Positions 40,326-48,432 of a stretch of 64,000 nt of DNA are shown here, one piece after another. How positions within the stretch are numbered: the first letter of the stretch is position 1; every line of letters starts with the position of its first letter. The position numbers were made by a program, and so were the translations under genes. Under the pieces are notes generated by a model. It was given only the letters and a program-made list of their open reading frames with translations, did no database searches and was not told the origin of the DNA. The stretch comes from Saprospiraceae bacterium UBA6168. Lineage in GTDB: Bacteria > Bacteroidota > Bacteroidia > Chitinophagales > Saprospiraceae. The stretch covers positions 156,186 to 220,185 of the forward strand of contig DIUC01000039.1 in the NCBI GenBank assembly GCA_002435785.1. Direction: 5' to 3'.

Positions 40326-41981
40326 ATGAAGTCGAAACTTGTACTTTGGGGTAGCGATGCCCAGGACGAAAAATGCTTGATTGCCGTTTCATTGAGAGCA
40401 GCAGATAACAAAGTTGATATCTGGACTTTCCCAGAATCAGTGGCAACGGAAGATTTTTACCAGCAAATGATGAAGGAATGGCGGGACGGCGAAGGCATGG
40501 AACTGCCCGACCCGAAAACCTACCTTGAAAGGGACCTTTCCATCACCGAGAGCATCTTGCCAGACGACCTGAAAGTTGAGCGTGGGGATGTAGTGCAACG
40601 GGCACAAACTGAATGGCAGTTCTCCGTGCTTGCTTCCAAACTGCACCAAGCCTACGAAAACCAACTCAACGACCTGAAAGAGCGGGTAAACAAGCTCGAC
40701 GTCTTCGACCAACTTACCTGGGACAACCTCAAGGAGTTTTGGGACAAAGTACAAGAACAAGTACGCGACCGCAACCTCTTCCGTGAGCATGGCGACCGAC
40801 TGAGGGCACATACCAACGAGCTTTTTGTGCAAATGAAGACCCTCCGCTCCAAAATGGACGAGGAGTTCGAGCACCTCTCACAAGAAGCCTACGACAAGTT
40901 TTTCGCCGCACTCGACGAGGTGGAAAAGAAAATAGAAAAAGGCGCACGTGTGCCATTGATTTTCGACGAGCTAAAAAAGCTGCAAACCCTATGGCGGCAG
41001 TCCAAAACGCTGACCCGGGAGCACCGAAATAAGATTTGGGAAAAGCTCGACGGCACTTTCAAAGCTGTGAAGGAAAAGCGATATGGCACAAAACCGAGCG
41101 GCGAAGGAGGAGGAGGCGGCGGAAGCAAAGAAGGCTCCGCACTGCAAGGCATCCAGCGCCGCTACGAGGGCTTGCTATCTGCCATTGACAAAATGCAGCA
41201 TTCCATCCGCCGCGACCAACATGACCTTGACTTCCAACTGCACAAAATCAATACGACCGAAGGACAATTGGAAGCACAGTTGCGCCAGGCCAAATTGAAG
41301 ATGATAGAGGAGCGCATCCACTCGAAAGAGGAAAAGCTCAACGAAATGACCACTACCAAGGCTGAGCTTGAAAGGCGCCTTGCTTCGCTGAATGAAAAGG
41401 AAGCCCGCCGCGCTGCACAGATGGCCGCCAGAGAGAAAATCGAAGTTGAAATAAAGACGGCAGCCGAGGCGCGTGAAGACGATGCCGAAAAATTGGACAA
41501 AGCTGCCGAAGAAATCATGGCTGCCAAATCCAAAAGGACAGAAGTGCCAAAAGCAGCGCCACCCAAGAAGGAGGAATCCATGTTTAGCGCTGTAAGCGCC
41601 ATGGTGGGCGAATCTTTCGAGGACGTGATTGACACGGTGAAGGCCGTAGCTTCCGTCATTGGCGACAAGATTGAAGATGCCATCGAGGATTTGAAGGAAG
41701 ACATGGAAGCGGCCACTGAACCGAAGGCCGAAGCGGCACCAGCCGAAGCGCCAGTTACCGAAACGGAAGCTGTAGAAGTGCCTGTTGCGGAAGCGGAAGT
41801 ACCTGCGACAGAAGAAGCTGTTCCAGTTGCTGAAGCGCAAGTAACGGAAGTTCCTGTGGCAAAAGAAGCAGATGCTCCGGTTTCCGAAGCAGCTCCCATT
41901 GCAGAAGCGGAAACACCTGTAGCGGTGGAGCCTGTGGCAACGGAAGAAACGGCGTCTGATGAGTCCAAAGAAAAAGAATAG
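40326..41981 (+). CDS. Coiled-coil protein with DUF349-like repeats and acidic tail
   Basis: A 551-residue soluble protein in three parts. Residues 1-90 form a folded N-terminal domain starting KSKLVLWGSDAQDEKCLIAV. Residues ~90-270 are helical repeats of DUF349 type (LKKLQTLWRQSKTLTREHRN, then IWEKLDGTFKAVKEKRYG). After a Gly-rich linker comes a long charged coiled coil (about 285-400), a DIEDAIEDLKEDM-like amphipathic segment, and a ~95-residue tail made of Ala, Glu, Val and Pro repeats (VPVAEAEVPATEEAVPVAEA). I do not recognise the full architecture. The tail resembles disordered spacer sequences. A terminator follows. Confidence 0.78.
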   Translation: MKSKLVLWGSDAQDEKCLIAVSLRAADNKVDIWTFPESVATEDFYQQMMKEWRDGEGMELPDPKTYLERDLSITESILPDDLKVERGDVVQRAQTEWQFSVLASKLHQAYENQLNDLKERVNKLDVFDQLTWDNLKEFWDKVQEQVRDRNLFREHGDRLRAHTNELFVQMKTLRSKMDEEFEHLSQEAYDKFFAALDEVEKKIEKGARVPLIFDELKKLQTLWRQSKTLTREHRNKIWEKLDGTFKAVKEKRYGTKPSGEGGGGGGSKEGSALQGIQRRYEGLLSAIDKMQHSIRRDQHDLDFQLHKINTTEGQLEAQLRQAKLKMIEERIHSKEEKLNEMTTTKAELERRLASLNEKEARRAAQMAAREKIEVEIKTAAEAREDDAEKLDKAAEEIMAAKSKRTEVPKAAPPKKEESMFSAVSAMVGESFEDVIDTVKAVASVIGDKIEDAIEDLKEDMEAATEPKAEAAPAEAPVTETEAVEVPVAEAEVPATEEAVPVAEAQVTEVPVAKEADAPVSEAAPIAEAETPVAVEPVATEETASDESKEKE

Positions 41982-42007
41982 GCCCAAATCACCTATTTTC
42001 TTTCCAT

Positions 42008-42042
42008 AAAAAAGGCCCTGTGCCAATAGCACGGGGCTTTTT
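42008..42042. terminator. Bidirectional terminator between the coiled-coil and ispB-like genes
   Basis: AAAAGGCCCTGTGC and GCACGGGGCTTTT pair with one mismatch around a 5-nt loop; both strands show T-tracts. Confidence 0.7.
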
Positions 42043-42066
42043 CGTTATCCAAATTTTATCCGGAAA

Positions 42067-43038
42067 TCACTTCTTTCGCTGCGTAACGTAAATCACCAAC
42101 TCCCGCATCGCCGTCCGGGCGGGTGACTCTGGAAACTGGTCAAGAATATCAAAAGCTGCTGCACTGTATCGTTCCATCGCAACCCTGGCGTACTCAAGCC
42201 CACCGCTCGCTTGCACGAAGCTAATGACCTCCTTCACTTTTTCAGGCTTGTCGCTGTGCTTTTTGATGAGGTTGATGACGTGGCTCTTTTCACTGCGAGT
42301 GGCGTTTTCGAGGGCGTAAATGAGCGGGAGCGTCAGCTTCTTCTCTTGAATGTCAATGCCAAGCGGTTTGCCCACATCGTCCGTGCCGAAGTCAAAAAGA
42401 TCGTCCTTGATTTGAAAAGCGATGCCAAGGTTCTCGCCAAACAGCCGCATTTTTGCTATGACTTCTTCATCCTTGGTGGTGGAGGCCGCTCCAGCGCTGC
42501 AAGCCGCTGCGATGAGGGAAGCCGTTTTCTGGCGGATGACTTCGTAGTAAACCGCCTCCTTGATGTCCATTCGGCGGGCCTTTTCGAGCTGGAGCAGTTC
42601 GCCTTCGCTCATGGCCTTCACCGCTTCGGAGATGATTTCGAGTAGGCGGAATTCCTTGTTTTTCAAGGCCAAGAGCAATCCCTGTGCAAAAAGGTAGTCG
42701 CCGACCAGCACCGCCACCTTGTTTTTCCAGAGGGCATTGATGGAGAAAAAACCACGCCGCTCGTCGGATTCGTCCACCACGTCGTCATGGACGAGGGTGG
42801 CTGTGTGCAGCAGTTCCACCATCGAGGCAGCGGTATAAGTGGCCTCCGTCACTTCGCTGCAAATCTGTGCGCTGAGGAACACGAACATGGGCCGCACCTG
42901 CTTGCCCTTGCGCTTCACGATGTAGTACATGATGCGGTCCAACAGCGGCACATGGCTGCGCATGGCGCCCCGGAAGTGTAGCTCGAACCTGTCAAGCTCC
43001 TTCGCAATTGGCCGTTTTATCGTATCAATGGAAGACAT
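42067..43038 (-). CDS. ispB: Polyprenyl diphosphate synthase (octaprenyl-type)
   Basis: A 323-residue trans-prenyltransferase that extends farnesyl diphosphate for quinone side chains. The first Asp-rich motif is LVHDDVVDESDERRG and the second DDLFDFGTDD; GKQVRPMF and LLHTATLVHDD lie in the expected order. The residues before the first Asp motif (SMVELLHTATLV) lack bulky blockers, so a long product is expected. It has a TACTTTTG -7 box ~95 bp upstream. It could supply the side chain used by the UbiA fusion protein at 22654. Confidence 0.9.
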   Translation of the reverse strand: MSSIDTIKRPIAKELDRFELHFRGAMRSHVPLLDRIMYYIVKRKGKQVRPMFVFLSAQICSEVTEATYTAASMVELLHTATLVHDDVVDESDERRGFFSINALWKNKVAVLVGDYLFAQGLLLALKNKEFRLLEIISEAVKAMSEGELLQLEKARRMDIKEAVYYEVIRQKTASLIAAACSAGAASTTKDEEVIAKMRLFGENLGIAFQIKDDLFDFGTDDVGKPLGIDIQEKKLTLPLIYALENATRSEKSHVINLIKKHSDKPEKVKEVISFVQASGGLEYARVAMERYSAAAFDILDQFPESPARTAMRELVIYVTQRKK

Positions 43039-43131
43039 AGTGAAGTTGGCAGTTTGTCAGTTGTCAGTTGGCGGTCAGTGGCTGTTACCACGGTATTGAA
43101 TGCCAATTGCCCGCTGTTTTATTGGGCCGAG

Positions 43132-43139
43132 CAAAAGTA
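43132..43139 (-). promoter_or_regulatory. -7 box (TACTTTTG) for the polyprenyl synthase gene
   Basis: Minus-strand TAnnTTTG match 94 bp before the ATG at 43038; the leader contains imperfect 7-8 bp CAGTTGG/CAGTTGT repeats at 43044-43080. Confidence 0.4.
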
Positions 43140-43175
43140 GCTTGAAACTTTGACAATCCCGTTTTGCACCAACGA

Positions 43176-43214
43176 AACAGCCCCGGCAAGATTTGGATGT
43201 GTGCCGGGGCTGTT
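43176..43214. terminator. Hairpin terminator after the DUF5723 gene
   Basis: AACAGCCCCGGCA and its exact complement pair across a 13-nt loop; TTGTTTTTG follows on the plus strand. It lies 18 bp past the stop of the DUF5723 gene. Confidence 0.7.
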
Positions 43215-43232
43215 GTTTTTGTAAAAAGGCCG

Positions 43233-44582
43233 TTAGTCTAACAAAATAGAAGCCCCCGCCCTTGCCGAAAAGTTATTGGCATCGCCGGGGTTTACCAAGG
43301 AAAACAGGTTATCGGTGACGCCAAAGACCTGCATAGGGCCGAGCTTGAGCGTGAGGTTGAGGCCGAGGTTGTTGTAGCTGTCCGGCTGCTTGAAGGCGTA
43401 GCTGAGGCCAGCGTTGAGCTGCTTGATTGGACTGAAATTGACGCCGACCGCCACGGACGAGTTCGGCTTGCCCCGGAAGTTTTCGTTGAAAAACAAGCCG
43501 CTCACTGCCCATTTTTCATTCAACTTGTATCGGGCGCTGAGGTAAATTTTGCGGGTAAGCGTGGTGGAATAGCTGCCCGTGGTTTCCCTGACCTTGAAGA
43601 TGGATTTCAGGGTGTCCAATGCATCGCCGAAATTGACCGAATCGCCTGTCAGTGCGTTGGAAAAATCGAGTCCGTCGTACTGGTAGGTTTGGGTAGCTTC
43701 GTAATTGGTCACGTTGTGGTCCCAGGTGATTTTGCCGAGGTCGAGCACACTGGCGGCAAGGTCGAGCTTGCCGAGTTCTGCCCGGATGCCGAAGTCGAAG
43801 GCCATGCCGTTGTTCTTGCTGAAAAACTTTTGGGCAGTGAGCTTGGCATAGTCGAAATCCACGTTCACGTCCTCAAATTCTTCGTAATCTATCGTATTGG
43901 CGGAGTGCAGGATGTAGTCGCCGTTGAGGGTGATTTGGTAAACATCGGGGTCGGTGTAGATGCTGGCATCGTGGTGGTCTTTGTCGGTGGCCGCACCGGC
44001 TATGCCGTTGAGGAACTTGATGTTGGTGCCGAGCGTCACTTGGCCCAGCTTGTAGGCAATCCCTGTCGTAAGTTCGTGATAACCAACCAGTTCCAGCTCG
44101 TTGCCCAGTTCCACGGTCTGGCCGATGAACTGCGCATTGCCCTGCCAAACCACCTGCGGCAGTGTTCTGGGGTACTTCAAAAAGGAGTTGTACTTCACCG
44201 CATGACCGATGCTCAGGTGCAGGTTCTTCAGCTTGAAACTCAGGCTGAGTGAAGGTATGCCAATCTCGTTTCGGATGGTGTTTTGGTCGCTCAAGTGGCT
44301 GATGAACTTGTCAACGTCCACCACGTTTTTGCCGTTTTGCTTCGCAACGATTTGGTTGTAGGTAGGCCCATCGAAGGCAATGACACTGTAAATTCCAGGC
44401 AAACCAATGGTCAGTTTTTTGTCCTGCACAAAGGCTGGGTTGGTGCTGTTCGACTGCCATACGTGGGGCATGAAGTGGAGGCCGAGTTCTTGCTGGGCGC
44501 TCATTTGCGAAGCGAAAAAAAGGAGAATAGGTATGAGGTATGAGGTATGAGGTATGAGTGGCTGACGGTTAGTGTTTTGCAT
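43233..44582 (-). CDS. DUF5723 outer-membrane beta-barrel protein
   Basis: A 449-residue exported protein. A Sec signal spans about residues 1-29 (ending MSAQ). The mature part is amphipathic beta-strand throughout, with NPAFVQDKKLTIGLPGIYSV near the start, FKLKNLHLSIGHAVKYN, YLSARYKLNEKWAVSG and a C-terminal aromatic/hydrophobic strand, as in DUF5723/PorP-like barrels of Bacteroidota. The function is unknown. Four copies of a heptanucleotide (CATACCT on the coding strand) lie within codons 9-19, just before the signal-peptide core, so slippage would break the frame. Confidence 0.8.
   Translation of the reverse strand: MQNTNRQPLIPHTSYLIPILLFFASQMSAQQELGLHFMPHVWQSNSTNPAFVQDKKLTIGLPGIYSVIAFDGPTYNQIVAKQNGKNVVDVDKFISHLSDQNTIRNEIGIPSLSLSFKLKNLHLSIGHAVKYNSFLKYPRTLPQVVWQGNAQFIGQTVELGNELELVGYHELTTGIAYKLGQVTLGTNIKFLNGIAGAATDKDHHDASIYTDPDVYQITLNGDYILHSANTIDYEEFEDVNVDFDYAKLTAQKFFSKNNGMAFDFGIRAELGKLDLAASVLDLGKITWDHNVTNYEATQTYQYDGLDFSNALTGDSVNFGDALDTLKSIFKVRETTGSYSTTLTRKIYLSARYKLNEKWAVSGLFFNENFRGKPNSSVAVGVNFSPIKQLNAGLSYAFKQPDSYNNLGLNLTLKLGPMQVFGVTDNLFSLVNPGDANNFSARAGASILLD
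44529..44556 (-). repeat. Heptanucleotide tandem repeat in the DUF5723 signal region
   Basis: Four perfect copies of AGGTATG (plus strand), 28 bp. Seven is not a multiple of three, so gain or loss of a unit shifts the reading frame. Confidence 0.9.
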
Positions 44583-44629
44583 ATTGGAATTGTATTAGTG
44601 GAACAAGTTCAATGATTGCTTTAAATAGA

Positions 44630-44674
44630 AAAAGGGCTTCGAGTGCTTTTGTTCATCTGCTCGAAGCCCCTTTT
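44630..44674 (-). terminator. Terminator of asnS
   Basis: AAAAGGGCTTCGAG pairs with CTCGAAGCCCCTTTT (one bulge) across a ~16-nt loop, 36 bp past the asnS stop codon. Confidence 0.65.
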
Positions 44675-44709
44675 GGAGTATTGGATTGGCAAAGTTTCAC
44701 AGATACTTC

Positions 44710-46152
44710 CTAAAACTCCGCTTGCCCAGCCGCCCGTGGGAAGGCAATCACGTCACGGATATTGCTCATGCCCGTGATGAAAAGCACCATCCGCTCGAAG
44801 CCAAGGCCGAAGCCTGCGTGGGGGCAGCCCCCAAATTTGCGAAGCTCCAAGTACCACCAAAGCTCCTCCTCGTGGATGCCCTGGGCATGGATGCGCTCCA
44901 ACAACTTACCGTGGCGCTCCTCCCGCTGCGAGCCGCCGATGACCTCGCCGATGTACGGGAACAGGATGTCCATTGCTGCTACGGTCTCCTTGCCGGGTTC
45001 GGTGCCGTCGTTTTCCCGCATATAAAAAGCCTTGATGGCCTTCGGGTAGTCCCGCACGACGACGGGCTTTTGGAAATGCTTCTCGACGAGGTAGCGTTCG
45101 TGCTCGCTCTGGAGGTCCTTGCCCCACTGCACGTCGAACTTGAACTTGCCTTTTTTATAGGTATTTGAGTTGCGCAGGATGTCCACGGCCTCGGTGTAGG
45201 TGATGCGCTCGAAGTCGTTGTCCACCACGAAGCGGAGCATGTCCACGAGCCCCATTGGGCGGCGGTCTTCTTGCTTCATGTTCTTTTCCTCGTCCTTGAT
45301 GCGCTTGTCGAGGAAGGCGAGGTCGTCGGGGTAGTTGTCGAGGATATGGCGGATGAGGTACTTCACGAAGTCCTCGGCCAGTTCCATGTTGTCGAAGATG
45401 TCGTTGAAGGCAACCTCTGGCTCAATCATCCAGAACTCGGCCAAGTGGCGGGTCGTAAACGACTGCTCGGCCCGGAAAGTGGGGCCGAAAGTGTAAATCT
45501 TGCCCAAAGCCAAAGCCGCTATCTCGCCCTGCAACTGGCCAGAAACGGTCAGATTCGTGCTTTTGCCAAAGAAATCCTCCTTGAAATCAATCTCACCGCC
45601 CTCTGTTCGGGGCAGGTTTTCGAGGTCTAAGGTCGTCACCCGGAACATCTCGCCAGCGCCCTCGGCATCGCTACCCGTCACGATGGGCGTGTGCATATAG
45701 TAGTAGCCACGGTCGTTGAAATACTTGTGAACGGCATAAGCCACGGCATGGCGTATGCGGAACACAGCGCTGAAAGTCTGCGTGCGCATACGGAAATGCG
45801 CTTTTTCCCGCAGGTACTCCATCGTCATGTTCTTGGGCTGGAGGTGGTATTGTTCCGGCACACATTCGCCAAGCAGCTCGATGCTTTCGGCGGTTAGCTC
45901 GGTGGACTGGCCAGCGCCCTGCGACTCGACCAATTGGCCAATGACGGTGATGCAAGCATGGAACTGGATTTTTTTCAAAAACTCCTCCTCGAATTTTTCA
46001 AAATCAACCACCACTTGCAGCGTGTTGAACGAGGAGCCGTCGTAGAGGGCGATGAAGCGGTTGGAGCGAAAGGAGCGCACCCAGCCGGATACTTTTACGG
46101 TGGTGCCAACTTGTGGCTGGCGCAATATTTCGGCGATTTCTGTTCTTTTCAT
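44710..46152 (-). CDS. asnS: Asparaginyl-tRNA synthetase
   Basis: A 480-residue class IIb synthetase that charges tRNA-Asn. The N-terminal OB fold (GTTVKVSGWVRSFRSNRFIA) binds the anticodon; motif 2 is FGPTFRAEQSFTTRHLAEFW and motif 3 GFGLGFERMVLFITG, both typical of AsnRS. The IEPEVAF segment is also conserved. The frame is open to 46209 but the ATG at 46152 gives the normal start (MKRTEIAEIL). It is a single gene with its own terminator. Confidence 0.95.
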   Translation of the reverse strand: MKRTEIAEILRQPQVGTTVKVSGWVRSFRSNRFIALYDGSSFNTLQVVVDFEKFEEEFLKKIQFHACITVIGQLVESQGAGQSTELTAESIELLGECVPEQYHLQPKNMTMEYLREKAHFRMRTQTFSAVFRIRHAVAYAVHKYFNDRGYYYMHTPIVTGSDAEGAGEMFRVTTLDLENLPRTEGGEIDFKEDFFGKSTNLTVSGQLQGEIAALALGKIYTFGPTFRAEQSFTTRHLAEFWMIEPEVAFNDIFDNMELAEDFVKYLIRHILDNYPDDLAFLDKRIKDEEKNMKQEDRRPMGLVDMLRFVVDNDFERITYTEAVDILRNSNTYKKGKFKFDVQWGKDLQSEHERYLVEKHFQKPVVVRDYPKAIKAFYMRENDGTEPGKETVAAMDILFPYIGEVIGGSQREERHGKLLERIHAQGIHEEELWWYLELRKFGGCPHAGFGLGFERMVLFITGMSNIRDVIAFPRAAGQAEF

Positions 46153-46290
46153 GTTAGTTTGATTCAGTATTTGTGGCAAATCGGGGTGCGAAAGTAAGCC
46201 AAAATCCAACTGGATTGGAACTTATTGCCACAAAATGGAAAACGGAAGGAGGATGGAATTGGTTTCAGGCGGTGCTAATTTCCCTCTCCC

Positions 46291-46908
46291 TTACACCGCC
46301 TTCACCACCGTCTCCAGCACCATGCCCGGCTCGTCGCTCTTATAGCCCGTGATACGGATATTGGTGGAGCCGCTCTGTAGGCCCGTCAATGTAAAAACCT
46401 TTAATTGAAAAGCCTTAATCATCACCCAATCGCCCGAAGGCATCTTCTTCTCTACGGTGAACATCGTGTAACCGCCCCTTGACGCCAACCGAACGATCGC
46501 CTCTCCATCGCTGGTGCCGGGCTTCGTGTCTTTGATGCTGAAACTGCCAGTGGGCTTTGGGGTAGTCTCCTCCTTGCTCAGTTTAAAGCCGCTCAAAGCA
46601 GCAATATAGCGGTTGCCTTTGGCCACGCCGATGACATAGGCCGCCAACTGGCGCAATAGCTCAAGTAACTCCTCTTTTCGTTCTTTTAATACAATGCGGC
46701 TTGCATCATTGGCGAGGTTGTCTGCTACGTCCGCCACAACCATGGCATCCCTGGCCGCTTTCAAGGCCAAAAGGGTGGGGGATGGCGTGACAAACACCAA
46801 TGGGTTCCCGCCAATGCCCGCATCTACTTCATCGCAGAGGTCTTCGAATTCTTTGACGGGTCGTGACAAAGTGGGTAATAAAATCGTAAAAATTGTTTTC
46901 TGTGCCAT
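46291..46908 (-). CDS. Conserved Bacteroidota protein of unknown function
   Basis: A 205-residue protein of two parts: a helical N-terminal ~115 residues (ALKAARDAMVVADVADNLAN, KEELLELLRQLAAYVIGVAK) and a beta-sandwich, fibronectin III-like C-terminal ~90 residues (ASRGGYTMFTVEKKMPSGDW, TLTGLQSGSTNIRITGYKS). No signal peptide is present. The family recurs in Bacteroidota without assigned function, often as several copies. The gene lies next to the fourth 21-bp array, as another unknown conserved gene lies next to the third. Confidence 0.68.
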   Translation of the reverse strand: MAQKTIFTILLPTLSRPVKEFEDLCDEVDAGIGGNPLVFVTPSPTLLALKAARDAMVVADVADNLANDASRIVLKERKEELLELLRQLAAYVIGVAKGNRYIAALSGFKLSKEETTPKPTGSFSIKDTKPGTSDGEAIVRLASRGGYTMFTVEKKMPSGDWVMIKAFQLKVFTLTGLQSGSTNIRITGYKSDEPGMVLETVVKAV

Positions 46909-46965
46909 GATAAAATATTTTTTGTGTGATTAAATACGTGTACAAATCAGCTTAAAGCCGTTAGC

Positions 46966-47154
46966 GTTTAACTCAACCCATGTTTAAACTCAAAGTAGGT
47001 CGAGTTAAACTAAAAGTACCCATTTTTAAACTCAAAATGGGTCGAGTTAAACTCAAAATGGGTAGAGTTAAACTCAAAGTACCCATGTTTAAACTCAAAA
47101 TGGGTAGAGTTAAACTCAAAGTACCCTTGTTTAGACTAAACATGGGTAGAGTTA
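46966..47154 (+). repeat. 21-bp tandem repeat array 4 (9 copies)
   Basis: Nine 21-bp units run from 46966 to 47154. Most read AACTCAAAATGGGTAGAGTT plus A or a variant ending TACCCATGTTTA, so neighbouring units tend to alternate between near-complementary forms. GGGTAGAGTTAAACTC is the reverse complement of the core of the array at 16420-16587, so the two belong to one sequence family. The gap 46909-47290 holds no gene. Confidence 0.93.
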
Positions 47155-47290
47155 GTCTCTACGGGGTTTTTGTTGGTTTAGGGGGTGGTTTGGAGGGTTT
47201 GGTTGGGGTGTAGATGGTTGATTTGAGCAGGTTATGTAAAGTCTTAGCGCTTAGCCAGAATAAACGTCAAAGTCTTTGTTCATCAATAGT

Positions 47291-47983
47291 TCAATTTGCC
47301 TCTGGTACCTCTGATAGTTCCCAATTGTAGTTCGCTTTATTAAATCTCCATTTAGCTTTATAGAAAAACTTTTTATTACTTGATAACATTTGATATTCGA
47401 CATAACATGTTCGTTGAGCTCCAAATCCATTTTTTAAATAATTTAAGATTTCGGCTTTTTCTTTTGCTCCTATAAACGAGGTGTATTGAGTTTTCTCTGA
47501 GGGGTAAAGAACTCCATTTTGAGGGTTAAATCTTGCAATTTCTTTTTTTTCCTTACTTGTTTCACTAATAACTTCATAAGTCATTTCAGATAAAACGACT
47601 TTGGCTGGAGAATTTATGACTATAAAAATTACAGTTCCGATTTCATTGACTGATAGGTTATCTTCATTTAAGTAGGCAAAATTTTCAACCCATAGATAAG
47701 GTCGATGGGTCAATGTTAACTCTTCTTTGTAAATATCGTTGGCTTCATTTGCCAGTTCATTTGCCTGTATGGAAAGTTTATTTGATTCCTTTGCCAATTG
47801 ATTTGCAAATAGTGATATAATTATTGCTACGACAGAAATTATTAGTGCAATAGACTCCACTGACATTAATTTTTGATTGTGCCAAAATTTCTCTTCCCTT
47901 TTTCCCTTAAAGTTATCTTGAGCTTTTTCAGATAATTTATCCGGCTTATTTTCTTGTTTTCTATTTTGCTTATTTTCATTCAT
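47291..47983 (-). CDS. Hypothetical membrane-anchored protein
   Basis: A 230-residue protein with a basic N-terminal tail, one strong membrane span (about residues 44-62, ALIISVVAIIISLFANQLA), a short coiled coil (KESNKLSIQANELANEANDI) and a beta-rich soluble domain (TLTHRPYLWVENFAYLNEDN onward). The same layout of span, coil and RPYLWVE-like strand occurs in many uncharacterised bacterial proteins. It is clearly AT-richer than neighbouring genes, so it may be acquired. Function unknown. Confidence 0.7.
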   Translation of the reverse strand: MNENKQNRKQENKPDKLSEKAQDNFKGKREEKFWHNQKLMSVESIALIISVVAIIISLFANQLAKESNKLSIQANELANEANDIYKEELTLTHRPYLWVENFAYLNEDNLSVNEIGTVIFIVINSPAKVVLSEMTYEVISETSKEKKEIARFNPQNGVLYPSEKTQYTSFIGAKEKAEILNYLKNGFGAQRTCYVEYQMLSSNKKFFYKAKWRFNKANYNWELSEVPEAN

Positions 47984-48432
47984 ATAAAATAATGTTCAGA
48001 ACTACCAATTGATGCATTGCATATGCCATCCTCAAGTTCTTGTCAGTTTGCAACTGACAAGCGCAGACACTTGCCATTATTTTCAATCCCCCCGCCCCCG
48101 TCCTAACGTCCGTCAGCAGAAAGAAAAGCCCACTCATTGGCAGTCACCACTGCCGCACCAAGCGCCGTCCACCAAACTTATAATCTTGTATGAAAATCAA
48201 CAGGTAAGCATCGGGTGTTCACTGTCGTTTTCAAGGGTCATTCTTGACGTATTTTTGTAAAAATGTTGTCGGCTTTGGTGCTGCAAAGTAGGACAGAAAG
48301 TGTGTATTTTTCAAATTAAAATAACATTAAAATAAGCTACTGGTAGCTTTTATGGGGAGAGTGGACATAAAATCAGGGTAAACGGTGGAATTGGATTACG
48401 GAACGGTTTTGTTGGCTGTGCCATCCACACGG
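47984..48432. other. Gene-free stretch
   Basis: About 450 bp between a hypothetical membrane-protein gene and trhO, both on the minus strand. Open frames here are short and lack coding character. I see no tRNA-like fold, tandem repeat or palindrome. Confidence 0.5.

Noticed and set aside
48009..48260. 83-codon plus-strand frame upstream of trhO
   Set aside because: Composition and amino-acid pattern look non-coding, with no start context or known motif.
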